This document shows positions 1 through 8,397 of a stretch of 64,000 nucleotides of DNA, piece by piece. A program made the translations under genes and the position numbers. The notes under the pieces were generated by a model. That model saw only the letters and a program-made list of their open reading frames with translations, searched no databases and was not told the origin of the DNA. Origin of the DNA: a bacterium 1XD8-76 (GTDB taxonomy: Bacteria; Bacillota; Clostridia; Lachnospirales; Lachnospiraceae); assembly GCA_003611955.1 (NCBI GenBank), contig RAZE01000001.1, forward strand, positions 124,001 through 188,000. Direction: 5' to 3'. Within the stretch, counting starts at the first letter, position 1. Each line of letters begins with the position of its first letter.

Positions 1-160
1 AAAAACATCTCATCACATAGCCGGTTCTTCCGACTCCCGCCACAAAGATGTGGTTCGCCCCGCAGATCCGATCGATCATATTTTTTCTGTTCTCGTGATC
101 CAGTGTACCAAAACAATCTGCCAGTTCTTCCAGAATTATCTCCGGATTATTCTTCAGCAT
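1..160 (-). CDS. hxlB: 6-phospho-3-hexuloisomerase, N-terminal part
   Basis: The first 53 residues of a SIS-domain sugar-phosphate isomerase are visible; the rest lies left of the window. The segment IFVAGVGRTGYVMR matches the first strand and phosphate-binding loop of HxlB/PHI, which interconverts arabino-3-hexulose 6-phosphate and fructose 6-phosphate (ribulose monophosphate pathway, also used in reverse to make pentose phosphates). The ATG is preceded by AGAAAGAGGT and by a strong promoter. It lies downstream of araA in the same direction, which suggests a role in pentose phosphate supply. Another SIS protein is possible because only the N-terminus is seen. Confidence 0.7.
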   Translation of the reverse strand, partial: MLKNNPEIILEELADCFGTLDHENRKNMIDRICGANHIFVAGVGRTGYVMRCF

Positions 161-200
161 AATACCTCTTTCTCTATGCCGCAAAATCTATTCGATTTCC

Positions 201-229
201 ATTATATATTTAATCTCTCCGGCTTTCAA
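201..229 (-). promoter_or_regulatory. Sigma-A promoter for hxlB
   Basis: On the minus strand a TTGAAA box (224-229) is separated by exactly 17 bases from a perfect TATAAT (201-206), about 40 bases upstream of the hxlB start codon. It gives hxlB its own promoter although araA lies just upstream. Confidence 0.75.
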
Positions 230-285
230 GACAGAAATTTGTTATAATATAATTCGCTATTCAAATCTGTCAGATCGCTTCCTGC

Positions 286-1782
286 TCAGCGATACACCGC
301 CGCATTCCACTTAAGTTCATTTTTAAAGTTCCTGATCGTTGTATCCGCGTCGATCACCACGCTCTCAATGCCCATCGCGTCCGCCCAGTCTGCCATCTGT
401 TCGGAAGTCAGATCGTAGGAGAATGCCGTATGATGCGCGCCGCCCGCCAGGATCCATGCCTCGGAGCCTGTGTACAGGTTTGGCCTCGGCTCCCAGAAGT
501 TGGTTGCCACCGGCAGCTTCGGCATCGGTTTCTCCACTTTCCTGCAGTCCACCTCGTTGATGATCAGGCGGAACCTCGTTCCCAGATCGATCAGGGAAGT
601 CGCAATACCCGGACCTTCCTTGGAAGTGAATACCAGTCTCGCGGGATCCTCTCTGTCGCCCATGGACAGCGGCTGGCACTTGATGCTGATCGGTCCCTCC
701 GCGATGGACGGGCAGATCTCCAACATATGCGCCTGCAAAATGCCCTCTTTTCCTTTCACCAGATTATAGGTGTAATCCTCCAGCATGGACGTTCCCTTCG
801 CGTCCTTCATGCCGCTTGTCATCAACTTCATAATGCGCACCATGGCAGCCACTTTCCAGTCGCCCTCTGCGCCGAAACCGTAACCTTTCTCCTCCAGCCT
901 CTGAATCGCCAGCCCCGGGAGCTGTTTTAAAGCGCCCAGATCGCCAAAGTGCGTCACGATGGCCTGATAGTTCTTCTCCTCCAGGAAGCGCTCGAAACCG
1001 ATCTCGATCTGTGCCTGCACCGCCACATGGCGTCTGAATTCAGCGGGATCTCTGCCTTCCAACAGGATCTCATATTTATCATAATACTCATCTACCAGCG
1101 CGTTGGTATCGGATTCGGATACGGCGCCCACCGCCTCGGCGATCTCATTCACCGGATAGGTGTCCACCTCCCAGCCGAACTTCAGCTGCGCTTCCACTTT
1201 ATCGCCTTCCGTAACAGCTACATTTCTCATATTATCCGCGACACGCATCACTCTCACATGGCTGCTCTCGATGACGCCTATTGCGGTCCGCATCCAGGAC
1301 GCGATCCTCTCCTGCACGTTCTTATCGGACCAGTGCCCCATCACCACTTTTCTCTCGATACCCATACGGCTCACGATATGTCCATACTCTCTGTCGCCGT
1401 GGGCCGCCTGGTTCTCGTTCATGAAATCCATATCGATCGTGTCATAGGGAATCTCTTCATTAAACTGCGTATGTAAATGAAGAAGCGGCTTCCTGTACTC
1501 CTGCAGGCCCAGGATCCAGGACTTCGCCGGGGAGAAGGTGTGCATCCATGTGATAACGCCTGCACATTCTTCATCCGTATTTGCCTCGTTGAAGGTCTTT
1601 CTGATCAACTCATTCGTGATCAGAGTAGGCTTCCAAACCACCTCAAAGGGCAGAACTCCCGACTTATTAAGCTCTTCCACAATGATCTGGGAATGTTTCG
1701 CCACTTTTTTCAGACACTCGTCCCCGTAGAGATCCTGGGAACCTGTGCAAAACCAAAATTTGTAGTTCTTTACTGCTTTCAT
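286..1782 (-). CDS. araA: L-arabinose isomerase
   Basis: 498 residues, the normal family length. It converts L-arabinose to L-ribulose in the cytoplasm using a divalent metal. The four metal ligands of the family are recognisable: Glu in GFGAEGDWK, Glu in SMLEDYTY, His in LQAHMLEICPS and His in GGAHHTAF. The ATG follows GGAGGGTAATCA. No araB or araD is next to it in the window; the neighbours are hxlB downstream and, behind a terminator, a small membrane protein gene. A private promoter with flanking direct repeats suggests separate sugar-responsive control. Confidence 0.97.
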   Translation of the reverse strand: MKAVKNYKFWFCTGSQDLYGDECLKKVAKHSQIIVEELNKSGVLPFEVVWKPTLITNELIRKTFNEANTDEECAGVITWMHTFSPAKSWILGLQEYRKPLLHLHTQFNEEIPYDTIDMDFMNENQAAHGDREYGHIVSRMGIERKVVMGHWSDKNVQERIASWMRTAIGVIESSHVRVMRVADNMRNVAVTEGDKVEAQLKFGWEVDTYPVNEIAEAVGAVSESDTNALVDEYYDKYEILLEGRDPAEFRRHVAVQAQIEIGFERFLEEKNYQAIVTHFGDLGALKQLPGLAIQRLEEKGYGFGAEGDWKVAAMVRIMKLMTSGMKDAKGTSMLEDYTYNLVKGKEGILQAHMLEICPSIAEGPISIKCQPLSMGDREDPARLVFTSKEGPGIATSLIDLGTRFRLIINEVDCRKVEKPMPKLPVATNFWEPRPNLYTGSEAWILAGGAHHTAFSYDLTSEQMADWADAMGIESVVIDADTTIRNFKNELKWNAAVYR

Positions 1783-1829
1783 TGATTACCCTCCATAATC
1801 TGTTTTTGGTTTTGCTATCCTTGTGTATT

Positions 1830-1874
1830 ACCTGTTTCTATTCTTCTGCACTTTTATTATAAACAACCTGTTTC
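1830..1874 (-). repeat. Direct repeat flanking the araA -10 box, candidate operator
   Basis: The 9-base word GAAACAGGT (minus strand) occurs at 1866-1874 and again at 1830-1838, 36 bases apart, bracketing the -10 box of the araA promoter. The placement fits a repressor that binds two half-sites. This is inference from position and identity only; no regulator gene is adjacent. Confidence 0.35.
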
Positions 1875-1884
1875 CATTAATCAA
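1856..1884 (-). promoter_or_regulatory. Promoter for araA
   Basis: Minus strand TTGATT (1879-1884), 17-base spacer, perfect TATAAT (1856-1861), about 75 bases upstream of the araA start. Confidence 0.7.
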
Positions 1885-1891
1885 TCCTAAA

Positions 1892-1931
1892 AAAAGAACA
1901 CCTCAGATTTTATTTCTGAAAGTGTTCTTTT
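1892..1931 (-). terminator. Intrinsic terminator after the mgl-linked membrane protein gene
   Basis: AAAAGAACAC at 1892-1901 pairs with GTGTTCTTTT at 1922-1931, with an inner TCAGA/TCTGA stem. On the minus strand the stem runs into a T tract. It separates the mgl operon from araA. Confidence 0.85.
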
Positions 1932-1945
1932 CTGTTAGAAGATTT

Positions 1946-2317
1946 TTATTTTTCTCTCCATCCCGCATACAGCGTTATGGATTCCGTCACCTTATCCTCC
2001 TCCGGATCCCAGGGCATCGTCCCCGAAGAATCCAGATACCAGCCATCAAACTCAAACCCTTCTCTGGTCGGTTCCTCCGGCACTTCTATCAGCTCCCCGT
2101 GCATAATCCCGCTCTGCATTTCCACCGGCGTTCCGCCCTGTGTATCAAAGCTGACACGGAAACCTCCCTTGGCAATGCCGAATGCCATGCAGCCGATCAG
2201 CGCAATAACTAATACCACGATAATGATATTCAATGTCCTGACAGATATCTTTACCTTGCTGTAAAGTCCCCGCAGCTGCGGAGTCTGCTGTTCAGGCTGT
2301 TGTTTTGGTTCTTCCAT
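1946..2317 (-). CDS. Small membrane-anchored protein with one InlB B-type repeat
   Basis: 123 residues. A cytoplasmic Pro/Gln-rich N-terminus is followed by a single membrane helix near residues 30-50 (NIIIVVLVIALIGCMAFGIA) and an extracytoplasmic domain. The C-terminal half (FDTQGG, PTREGFEFDGWYLD, TLYAGW) matches a Listeria-Bacteroides / InlB B repeat, a beta-grasp-like module common in surface proteins. It starts 20 bases after mglC behind AGGAGAG and ends at a terminator, so it is the last gene of the mgl operon. Its role is unknown; binding of a surface ligand or partner is possible. Confidence 0.75.
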   Translation of the reverse strand: MEEPKQQPEQQTPQLRGLYSKVKISVRTLNIIIVVLVIALIGCMAFGIAKGGFRVSFDTQGGTPVEMQSGIMHGELIEVPEEPTREGFEFDGWYLDSSGTMPWDPEEDKVTESITLYAGWREK

Positions 2318-2337
2318 CTCACTCTCCTGTACAGATC

Positions 2338-3411
2338 TTATTTCTTCACAAGATATTTCCGCATATCGATCGCGCAGGCAATCAGGATGATCAGACCTTT
2401 GATGATGTAAAGCATATTGGCATCAACTGCCAGGAAGTTCAGTCCCGTAAAGATGATCTGCAGAAGCAGAACACCCACCACGATACCGCTGATACGTCCG
2501 ATACCGCCTACGAAAGATACGCCGCCGATAACGCAGGCTGCGATTGCATCACACTCGTAGTTCAGACCGGTATTCGCGTTTGCGGAAGCGATACGCGCGC
2601 CATCCAGGAAACCGGTAACGGCATACATCATACCCGCCAGAACAAATACCATAATGATCGTTCTCGATACATTGACACCGGACACGTTGGCCGCTTCCTC
2701 GTTGGAGCCCACCGCAAACATGTTTTTGCCAAAAGTAGTCTTATTCCAGATAATCCACATGACGATGACAAGAATAAAGCTGTACAGAACATACTTCGGT
2801 ATCGCCACAGATCCTGTTGCCGTGGGGATGCTGAACAGCGTACCGGTAACCAGATCCCTGTAGCCGTCCGTCAGGCCGCTCAGTGTCTGTCCGTTGTTTG
2901 TACCTCTCATCAGATACATCAGGATAATACCATACACGATAAGCTGTGTGGACAGTGTCACGATAAACGGATGCAGCTTAAACTTTGCCACGCTGAAACC
3001 GTTCACCAGACCTACAAGTCCGCCCGCCAGAAGAATAACGAGCATTACCACAATGATCGGCGGTGCGCTCTGCATATCCGGAAATACCTTGAATGTGGTC
3101 GTCAAAAGGGATGCCGAAATACATGCCGTCAGACCCACCACACGGCCGGCGGAAATATCAGTACCCGTCAGCACGATACAGCCGCCTATTCCGAGCGCTA
3201 TCGGCAGCTTCGCCGCTGTCAGTGAAATAACGTTCACGATAGAAGGAAGCTTCAAAAACGCCGGTACTTTAATTGCTACATAGATAACTGCCAGCACAAT
3301 AATAATGTACATTGCATTGTTTAACAGCAGATCGGTCACCTTTTTTGTTTTATCTTTCGAGGAAAGCTCCTTGAAAGCCTGTTCTTTTGCTTTTAATTTA
3401 TTCTCAGCCAC
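2338..3411 (-). CDS. mglC: Galactose/methyl-galactoside ABC transporter permease
   Basis: 357 residues, polytopic BPD_transp_2 family. Motifs typical of MglC/RbsC are visible: LTGTDISAGRVVGLTA, GLVNGFSVAKFKLHPFIVTL, TTFGKNMFAVGSNEEAANVSGVNV and the C-terminal VIGGVSFVGGIGRISG. It forms the membrane channel that works with MglA and MglB. The start is a GTG placed behind GGAGGGAGAGAAA, 13 bases after the mglA stop. The long charged N-terminal tail (about 30 residues, Lys-rich) is typical of the clostridial MglC group. Confidence 0.93.
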   Translation of the reverse strand: MAENKLKAKEQAFKELSSKDKTKKVTDLLLNNAMYIIIVLAVIYVAIKVPAFLKLPSIVNVISLTAAKLPIALGIGGCIVLTGTDISAGRVVGLTACISASLLTTTFKVFPDMQSAPPIIVVMLVILLAGGLVGLVNGFSVAKFKLHPFIVTLSTQLIVYGIILMYLMRGTNNGQTLSGLTDGYRDLVTGTLFSIPTATGSVAIPKYVLYSFILVIVMWIIWNKTTFGKNMFAVGSNEEAANVSGVNVSRTIIMVFVLAGMMYAVTGFLDGARIASANANTGLNYECDAIAACVIGGVSFVGGIGRISGIVVGVLLLQIIFTGLNFLAVDANMLYIIKGLIILIACAIDMRKYLVKK

Positions 3412-3424
3412 TTTCTCTCCCTCC

Positions 3425-4951
3425 TTACGCGTATTTTGCGGCCAGTGTCATGATCTCTTCCTGAGATGTCTCTTTCGCGCCGACCTCTCCCGAGAGCCGT
3501 CCGCCGGACATTACCAGAATTCTGTCACATACCCCCAACAGCTCCGGCATTTCCGAAGAAACCATAATGATCGTTTTACCCTGTTTTGCCAGATCCAGGA
3601 TCAACTGATAGATCTCATACTTAGCGCCTACGTCGATACCCCTTGTAGGTTCATCTAAGAGCAGTACCTCCGGATCTGTCAGCAGCCATCTCGCCAGAAT
3701 AACCTTCTGCTGGTTACCGCCGGACAACGATCTGATCTGTGTCTTCTGGCTGGGAGTCTTTGTCCTCATGGCGTTGATGCCCCATTCGGTCGATTCGCTC
3801 ATAAGCTTATCGCTGAGGAACGGTCCCTTTTTGTATTTGGGCAGGCTGGATATCGTCGTATTCGCCTGAATATCACGGATACCGAAAATACCCGTGGCGC
3901 GCCGCTCCTCCGTCAGCATGGCAAATTTATTCGCCAGGGACTCTCTGGCGTTCCGGTTCATAACCCTTTTGCCGTGCAGATAGATTTCCCCGTCTTTTCT
4001 TGTCGCAATGCCAAAAATATTTTCCAGAAGTCCGGTCCGCCCGGAACCGTCAAGTCCCGCCACACCGAGAACTTCTCCCGCTTTCGCCTCAAAGGAGACA
4101 TCTCTCAGCAGAGAATACTGCGCCGTCAGATTTTTCACCTGCAGAATCGGCTCGCCTATCTTATTATCCTTCTCCGGATAACGGTTCGTCAACTCTCGCC
4201 CTACCATCAGGCGAATGATCTCATTCATTGTCAGTTCTTTCGCGGGACGGGTAGCTACCCACTGGCCGTCACGCATGATCGTCACTTCGTCTGAAATCCG
4301 CAGGATCTCCTCCATCTTATGAGATATGTAGATAATGCCGCATCCGCGGTCCCGAAGCATATTGATGATACGGAACAGATGCTCTACCTCTTCCTCTGTC
4401 AGAGAGGACGTGGGTTCATCAAAAACTATCACTTTGGAGTTAAAGGATACCGCCTTGGCAATCTCTACCATCTGGCGCTGTGACACCGGCATCCTGCTCA
4501 TGACCGTTCTGGGATCCACATGGACATCCAGTTCCTCGAATACCTTCGTCGTGGCATCATACATCTTCTTTTCGCTTGTCAGGGGACACCACTTTGAAAT
4601 TTTCGGGAAGCGCCCCAGCCACATGTTGTCCATCACGTTTCGTTTCAGCGCCTGGTTCAGCTCCTGATGCACCATGGCCACGCCGTTCTCCAGAGCCTCT
4701 TTGGATGTCCTAAAATTGATTTCATTTCCCTCAAGGTAAATGTGGCCGCTGTCCTTGTTGTACACCCCGAACAAACACTTCATCAGTGTGGACTTTCCAG
4801 CTCCGTTTTCGCCCATCAGCGCATGCACCGTACCGGCCTTCACGGTAAGATTTACATTGTCAAGGGCCTTTACACCAGGAAATTCCTTGCAGATGCCCTC
4901 CATCTTCAGGAGCACATTTTTGTTCTCAGACGATGCTGTCTGTTTTTCCAA
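3425..4951 (-). CDS. mglA: Galactose/methyl-galactoside ABC transporter ATP-binding protein
   Basis: 508 residues with two ABC nucleotide-binding domains in tandem. NBD1 has Walker [10 protein letters not shown], signature [14 protein letters not shown] and Walker [14 protein letters not shown]2 has a degenerate Walker A (GLDGSGRTG), signature [15 protein letters not shown] and [13 protein letters not shown]. This asymmetry is normal for MglA/RbsA. The start is a TTG nine bases after GGAGG; an ATG upstream is out of frame. Tandem hairpins separate it from mglB. Confidence 0.94.
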   Translation of the reverse strand: MEKQTASSENKNVLLKMEGICKEFPGVKALDNVNLTVKAGTVHALMGENGAGKSTLMKCLFGVYNKDSGHIYLEGNEINFRTSKEALENGVAMVHQELNQALKRNVMDNMWLGRFPKISKWCPLTSEKKMYDATTKVFEELDVHVDPRTVMSRMPVSQRQMVEIAKAVSFNSKVIVFDEPTSSLTEEEVEHLFRIINMLRDRGCGIIYISHKMEEILRISDEVTIMRDGQWVATRPAKELTMNEIIRLMVGRELTNRYPEKDNKIGEPILQVKNLTAQYSLLRDVSFEAKAGEVLGVAGLDGSGRTGLLENIFGIATRKDGEIYLHGKRVMNRNARESLANKFAMLTEERRATGIFGIRDIQANTTISSLPKYKKGPFLSDKLMSESTEWGINAMRTKTPSQKTQIRSLSGGNQQKVILARWLLTDPEVLLLDEPTRGIDVGAKYEIYQLILDLAKQGKTIIMVSSEMPELLGVCDRILVMSGGRLSGEVGAKETSQEEIMTLAAKYA

Positions 4952-4993
4952 ATCATCTCACCTCCGTTTTAAAAGCTGTTCTTTTATTTTATA

Positions 4994-5050
4994 AAAGAGT
5001 CCGGTTGGACCGGACTCTTTTTCTATGGCCGCACACACAATGTGCGGCCA
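4994..5050 (-). terminator. Tandem hairpins between mglB and mglA
   Basis: Two perfect stem-loops: TGGCCGCACA (5026-5035) with TGTGCGGCCA (5041-5050), and AAAGAGTCCGGT (4994-5005) with ACCGGACTCTTT (5009-5020). The second is followed on the minus strand by a weak T-rich tail. A partial terminator or 3'-end stabiliser here would let the binding protein be made in excess over MglA and MglC, as is known for many ABC operons. That function is inferred. Confidence 0.75.
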
Positions 5051-5086
5051 CAAAATTTCTGACTTTTGGTCGGAAGATCCTGTTCC

Positions 5087-6244
5087 TTATTCACCTGTGT
5101 ATGTAGCGTAAGGAATATTTACACGCCATGTTCCCACAACGTTTGCTGCGTCAACATCCGCGAATTTGTCTGCGCCGCCCTGGAAGTTCTGAGCGATCTG
5201 AGCGATGGTATTTGCCATACCTTCCGCATCCTGTTTGATCGTACCGATCATGCTGCCTGCCGCGATCGCGTCTTTTGCAGCATCTGTAGCGTCTACGCCG
5301 AATACCGGAATAACGGTAGCGCCTTCTTTGTTGTAGCCTGCATTCTGCAGAGCTGTAACGGAACCGATTGCCATCTCATCGTTGTTAGCGATAACGAGCT
5401 CGATCATGTTGTTGTTTGCTTCGCTGTACTGGGACATAGCTGTCTGCAGGTAATCTGTTGCTGCTGCTGCGGACCAGGCGCCGTCTTTGTCTACCAGATA
5501 CTTGTCGCTGTTGTTGCTGTCATAGAAGGAAAGGGGCTCCTTGCCAGCTTCTGCCAGCACTTTGTCAGCGTCTTCCACGCCAAACTGTGTACGAGCATCT
5601 GCTTCTGCGTTGCCTTCCTGTCCTTTGAACATAACATAGGAGATCACGCCGTCACCGTTCAAGTCAACAGTGTCATAGTTCTCAACCAGATAATTACCGA
5701 TCATTTCGCCCTGCATGTGACCTGCCATTTCGTAGTCAGTACCTACGAATACAGCCTTGTCGTAAGTGGTTACTACTTCTTCGCTTACGGAACGGTTAAA
5801 GAAGATAACCGGGATGTCTGCTGCCTGCGCTTTTTCGATAATGTTCTTTGTTGTGTCATCGGAGCCTGTATCTACCTGGTTTACCACCAGAACCTTCGCA
5901 CCCTGAGCGATCGCTGTATCGATCTGCTCTGTCTGAGTTGTCTGGCTGTTGTTGCTGTCATAATCCTGATATGCAACGCCTGCGCCGTCCAATGCTGCGT
6001 CCAGTGCGGAACGCACGCTGGAGATGTAGGTATCGCCATAGGTGTAGTAGAATACTGCTACGGAGCCGGCATCTGCCGCCGGAGCTTCCGCTGCTTCCTC
6101 AGCCGGAGCCTCTTCCGCCGGTGCTTCCTCAGCCGGAGTCTCTGTCTCCGCTGCTGCCGGAGCGTCTTCTGCGCTGCTGCCGCATGCTACCAGGCTGGCA
6201 ACTGTCATTGCGGCAACTAACAATAACGCAATTTTTTTCTTCAT
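5087..6244 (-). CDS. mglB: Galactose/glucose-binding lipoprotein
   Basis: 385 residues from the ATG at 6242-6244, chosen because GGGAGG lies just upstream; an in-frame start further out lacks one. A lipoprotein signal ends at the lipobox LVAC/GSS, followed by a low-complexity linker of repeated PAEEA units (about residues 27-52), then a type I periplasmic-binding fold. The loop DLNGDGVIS with a later Glu matches the EF-hand-like calcium site that distinguishes MglB from RbsB. NNDEMAIG is the usual ligand-site motif. It captures galactose, glucose or methyl-galactoside for MglAC and has its own promoter. Confidence 0.93.
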   Translation of the reverse strand: MKKKIALLLVAAMTVASLVACGSSAEDAPAAAETETPAEEAPAEEAPAEEAAEAPAADAGSVAVFYYTYGDTYISSVRSALDAALDGAGVAYQDYDSNNSQTTQTEQIDTAIAQGAKVLVVNQVDTGSDDTTKNIIEKAQAADIPVIFFNRSVSEEVVTTYDKAVFVGTDYEMAGHMQGEMIGNYLVENYDTVDLNGDGVISYVMFKGQEGNAEADARTQFGVEDADKVLAEAGKEPLSFYDSNNSDKYLVDKDGAWSAAAATDYLQTAMSQYSEANNNMIELVIANNDEMAIGSVTALQNAGYNKEGATVIPVFGVDATDAAKDAIAAGSMIGTIKQDAEGMANTIAQIAQNFQGGADKFADVDAANVVGTWRVNIPYATYTGE

Positions 6245-6341
6245 GGTTTTTCCTCCCTTTATTCTGCTCTTTTTGAGCGTTTTTTTGGTTTGAGCTGCAT
6301 AATTATACATACAATTGTACATTATGACCACTCATAGGCTC

Positions 6342-6370
6342 ATTATAGAGGAATTTCTCACCGTTTTCAA
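6342..6370 (-). promoter_or_regulatory. Promoter for mglBAC
   Basis: Minus strand TTGAAA (6365-6370), 17-base spacer, perfect TATAAT (6342-6347), roughly 100 bases upstream of the mglB start. It lies between the sensor genes and the transporter genes, so the transporter can be induced separately by the response regulator encoded upstream. Confidence 0.8.
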
Positions 6371-6416
6371 TAAGATTTTCTTTGATTATATATAAAATTT
6401 TTTTCTTTTCAGGCTG

Positions 6417-7460
6417 TCAGCCCTCCAGATCCTGGATCAGTATCTCCTGCGAGATCCAGTAGTATCTGCCGTCTGTCAGCGGATATTCCTGCGGCAGAGG
6501 TTCTCCGAGAGCGCAGCCGGCGGCAATTTCTATGACCGCACTGCCATATACTTCCTTGTTGCTGGACACCGTACCCAAAAGTTTACCGTTCTCCATCGCC
6601 TCCACCCCCGGGGTTGTCCCGTCGATTCCGACTACGTTTACCCCTTCGATCCCCGCCCGCTCCAGGGCATCGATGGCCCCCAGCGCCATATCATCGTTGT
6701 TGCTGACTACCAGCTCTATGGTATCCGGACAGCTGCTGATCCACTGCTCCATCAGGGCGGAAGCCTGGCTGCGCTCCCAGTTGGCGATCCCCCCGGTTAT
6801 CCTCTCGATCGGCACACCCTCGTCCTTCAACGTCTGGATGGACCATTCCGTGCGGACCATCGCATCCTGATGGTTTGTCTCTCCCTCCAGCAGGACATAG
6901 CTGACGACACCGTCATCGTTTATGTCTATCCGATCCGGCTGCTCCCAATAGAGATCCGCTATCAGCTGCCCCTGGAGAATACCCGTCTCCTTCGCGTCCA
7001 CACCGATATAGTAGAGCCTGTCCCAGCGGTTCATATCCTCCTCCACCGGCTGACGATTAAAAAACACGACCGGTACTCCCGCTGTCATGGCCTTGTCTAT
7101 AACCACCGTCGCATCCATGCGATCCACCGGATTGATACACAGCACATCGCACCCCAGGGAGATCAGCCGCTCCACCTGATTGTTCTGCGTGCTCTGGCTG
7201 CCCTTCGCCTCCTGAATGTCCAGGGTCACTTTAATGCCGTGCTCCTGCTCGTATTCTTTCGCCTTCTCCTCCAGTTCGCTGCGTATATTGTTTATGAACG
7301 TGTCATCCCCCCTGTAGAGGCTGATCCCGATGCGAATGGATTTTTTCTCCTCCTCCTCCCTCGGCCCCTGACACGCCGTGAGAAAAGCGCACACCACCGC
7401 CAACAGTGCCAGCGCCTTCTTTTTCTTCCCGCTACTCCATAGGAAACAGCATCTTCTCAT
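6417..7460 (-). CDS. Second MglB-like sugar-binding lipoprotein, probable sensor
   Basis: 347 residues. Signal peptide with lipobox LTAC/QG, an acidic stretch, then a type I sugar-binding fold with the MglB-type calcium loop DINDDGVVS and NNDDMALG. It is therefore a diverged MglB paralogue. The start overlaps the preceding gene by 29 bases and is set by TGAGGAAA eight bases upstream. Its place in an overlapping series with the sensor kinase, away from the ABC genes, suggests that it presents ligand to the kinase or supplies a second affinity to MglAC. That role is inferred. Confidence 0.85.
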   Translation of the reverse strand: MRRCCFLWSSGKKKKALALLAVVCAFLTACQGPREEEEKKSIRIGISLYRGDDTFINNIRSELEEKAKEYEQEHGIKVTLDIQEAKGSQSTQNNQVERLISLGCDVLCINPVDRMDATVVIDKAMTAGVPVVFFNRQPVEEDMNRWDRLYYIGVDAKETGILQGQLIADLYWEQPDRIDINDDGVVSYVLLEGETNHQDAMVRTEWSIQTLKDEGVPIERITGGIANWERSQASALMEQWISSCPDTIELVVSNNDDMALGAIDALERAGIEGVNVVGIDGTTPGVEAMENGKLLGTVSSNKEVYGSAVIEIAAGCALGEPLPQEYPLTDGRYYWISQEILIQDLEG

Positions 7461-8397
7461 ATTCCGATTTCCTCAAATCTTTCTTTTCTATATAGTAGGA
7501 TTCCATGACCAGCGGTTCGCGGCCGCCCCTTTTCTCCAGCGCCTCAATCGCCATCTGCACGCTGAAGTATCCTCTGCTGAACTCATCCGTCACGCAGATC
7601 CCCGTGACAATGCCGCTGTCCAGGTCGTTCAGCGCCGCCATATTGCTTCCACGCCCGTAAAGCCCCTGCACGCAGCCGGCGAGAACAGGATCCTCCTCCA
7701 GAATCCCCCCCGCTTCCGATAAAGTCTCCGGGGTTCCCGCCAGGATCACCGCCTTCCCCTCCGGCAGGGCTTCGATCACCTCCCGATAACCTTCCTCCCC
7801 CTCCGGCCTTACTCTTCGACAATCATACCCGCCGTCTTCCAGAACCGCTTCCGCCCCCTGCAGAAAATCCTCAGCAGCGGCACTCCTCTCATGTGGCTCA
7901 GCCAGGATCAGCACATGGCTGCCGGCGGGAATACGCTTTTTCATCTCCTCCGCCAGCTGTTCGCCCATCCTTCGGTAGTTGACCACAACCACCGCCTCCG
8001 CTCTCCCCTCCGGCTCTCCGGTTCCGAGCAGAACCATCGGAGCGCTGCCCTGTTTTCCGGACGCGGCCGCCACCACTTTTTCATCCACCGGAGCCACGAT
8101 CAGCGCATCTGCCCCATCCTGTCTTTCTCTCTCGATCAAATCCAGCTGCTGTCCGGCATCCATCTCCTCATAGAGCGTGATAAAACGCACATCCGCGTTG
8201 AACTCCACCGCCGCCTGATCCATTCCCTTCCGAAAATTACCATAATTATCATCCCTGGCATCCTCAATGATCACCGCCACCTGATAGACTTCTTTCTCCG
8301 GTTCTCTGATGATCAGATCCGTTGAACACATCAAAAACAGGATGACCAAAAATATCATATAGACTACTATCAGCAATTTACCCCGTCTTCCAATCAT
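7432..8397 (-). CDS. Membrane-anchored periplasmic-binding-fold protein, probable sugar sensor
   Basis: 321 residues. An uncleaved N-terminal membrane segment (about residues 8-24) precedes a type I periplasmic-binding domain (Peripla_BP_4 style; YQVAVIIEDARDDNYGNFRKG, ADALIVAPVD, VTDEFSRGYF). The residue before Cys24 is Met, so it is not a good lipobox. It starts inside the kinase gene end (ATGA overlap) and ends inside the next gene, so the genes are translationally coupled. A binding protein coupled to a YesM-type kinase is a known sensory arrangement in Firmicutes (for example XylFII with LytS). Ligand unknown. Confidence 0.8.
   Translation of the reverse strand: MIGRRGKLLIVVYMIFLVILFLMCSTDLIIREPEKEVYQVAVIIEDARDDNYGNFRKGMDQAAVEFNADVRFITLYEEMDAGQQLDLIERERQDGADALIVAPVDEKVVAAASGKQGSAPMVLLGTGEPEGRAEAVVVVNYRRMGEQLAEEMKKRIPAGSHVLILAEPHERSAAAEDFLQGAEAVLEDGGYDCRRVRPEGEEGYREVIEALPEGKAVILAGTPETLSEAGGILEEDPVLAGCVQGLYGRGSNMAALNDLDSGIVTGICVTDEFSRGYFSVQMAIEALEKRGGREPLVMESYYIEKKDLRKSEYEKMLFPME

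Noticed and set aside
2305-3225. Plus-strand ORF of 306 codons opposite mglC
   Set aside because: Shadow of a clearly conserved permease; the protein is His/Asp/Gln-rich with no recognisable fold.
5066-6220. Long plus-strand Cys-rich ORF opposite mglB
   Set aside because: It is the antisense shadow of the mglB codons; it has no ribosome binding site and its composition is an artefact of the reverse frame.
6356-6370. Possible catabolite-responsive element at the mglB -35 box
   Set aside because: The minus-strand sequence fits the cre pattern except at one of the conserved core positions (G instead of C near the 3' end), so it is too weak to annotate.
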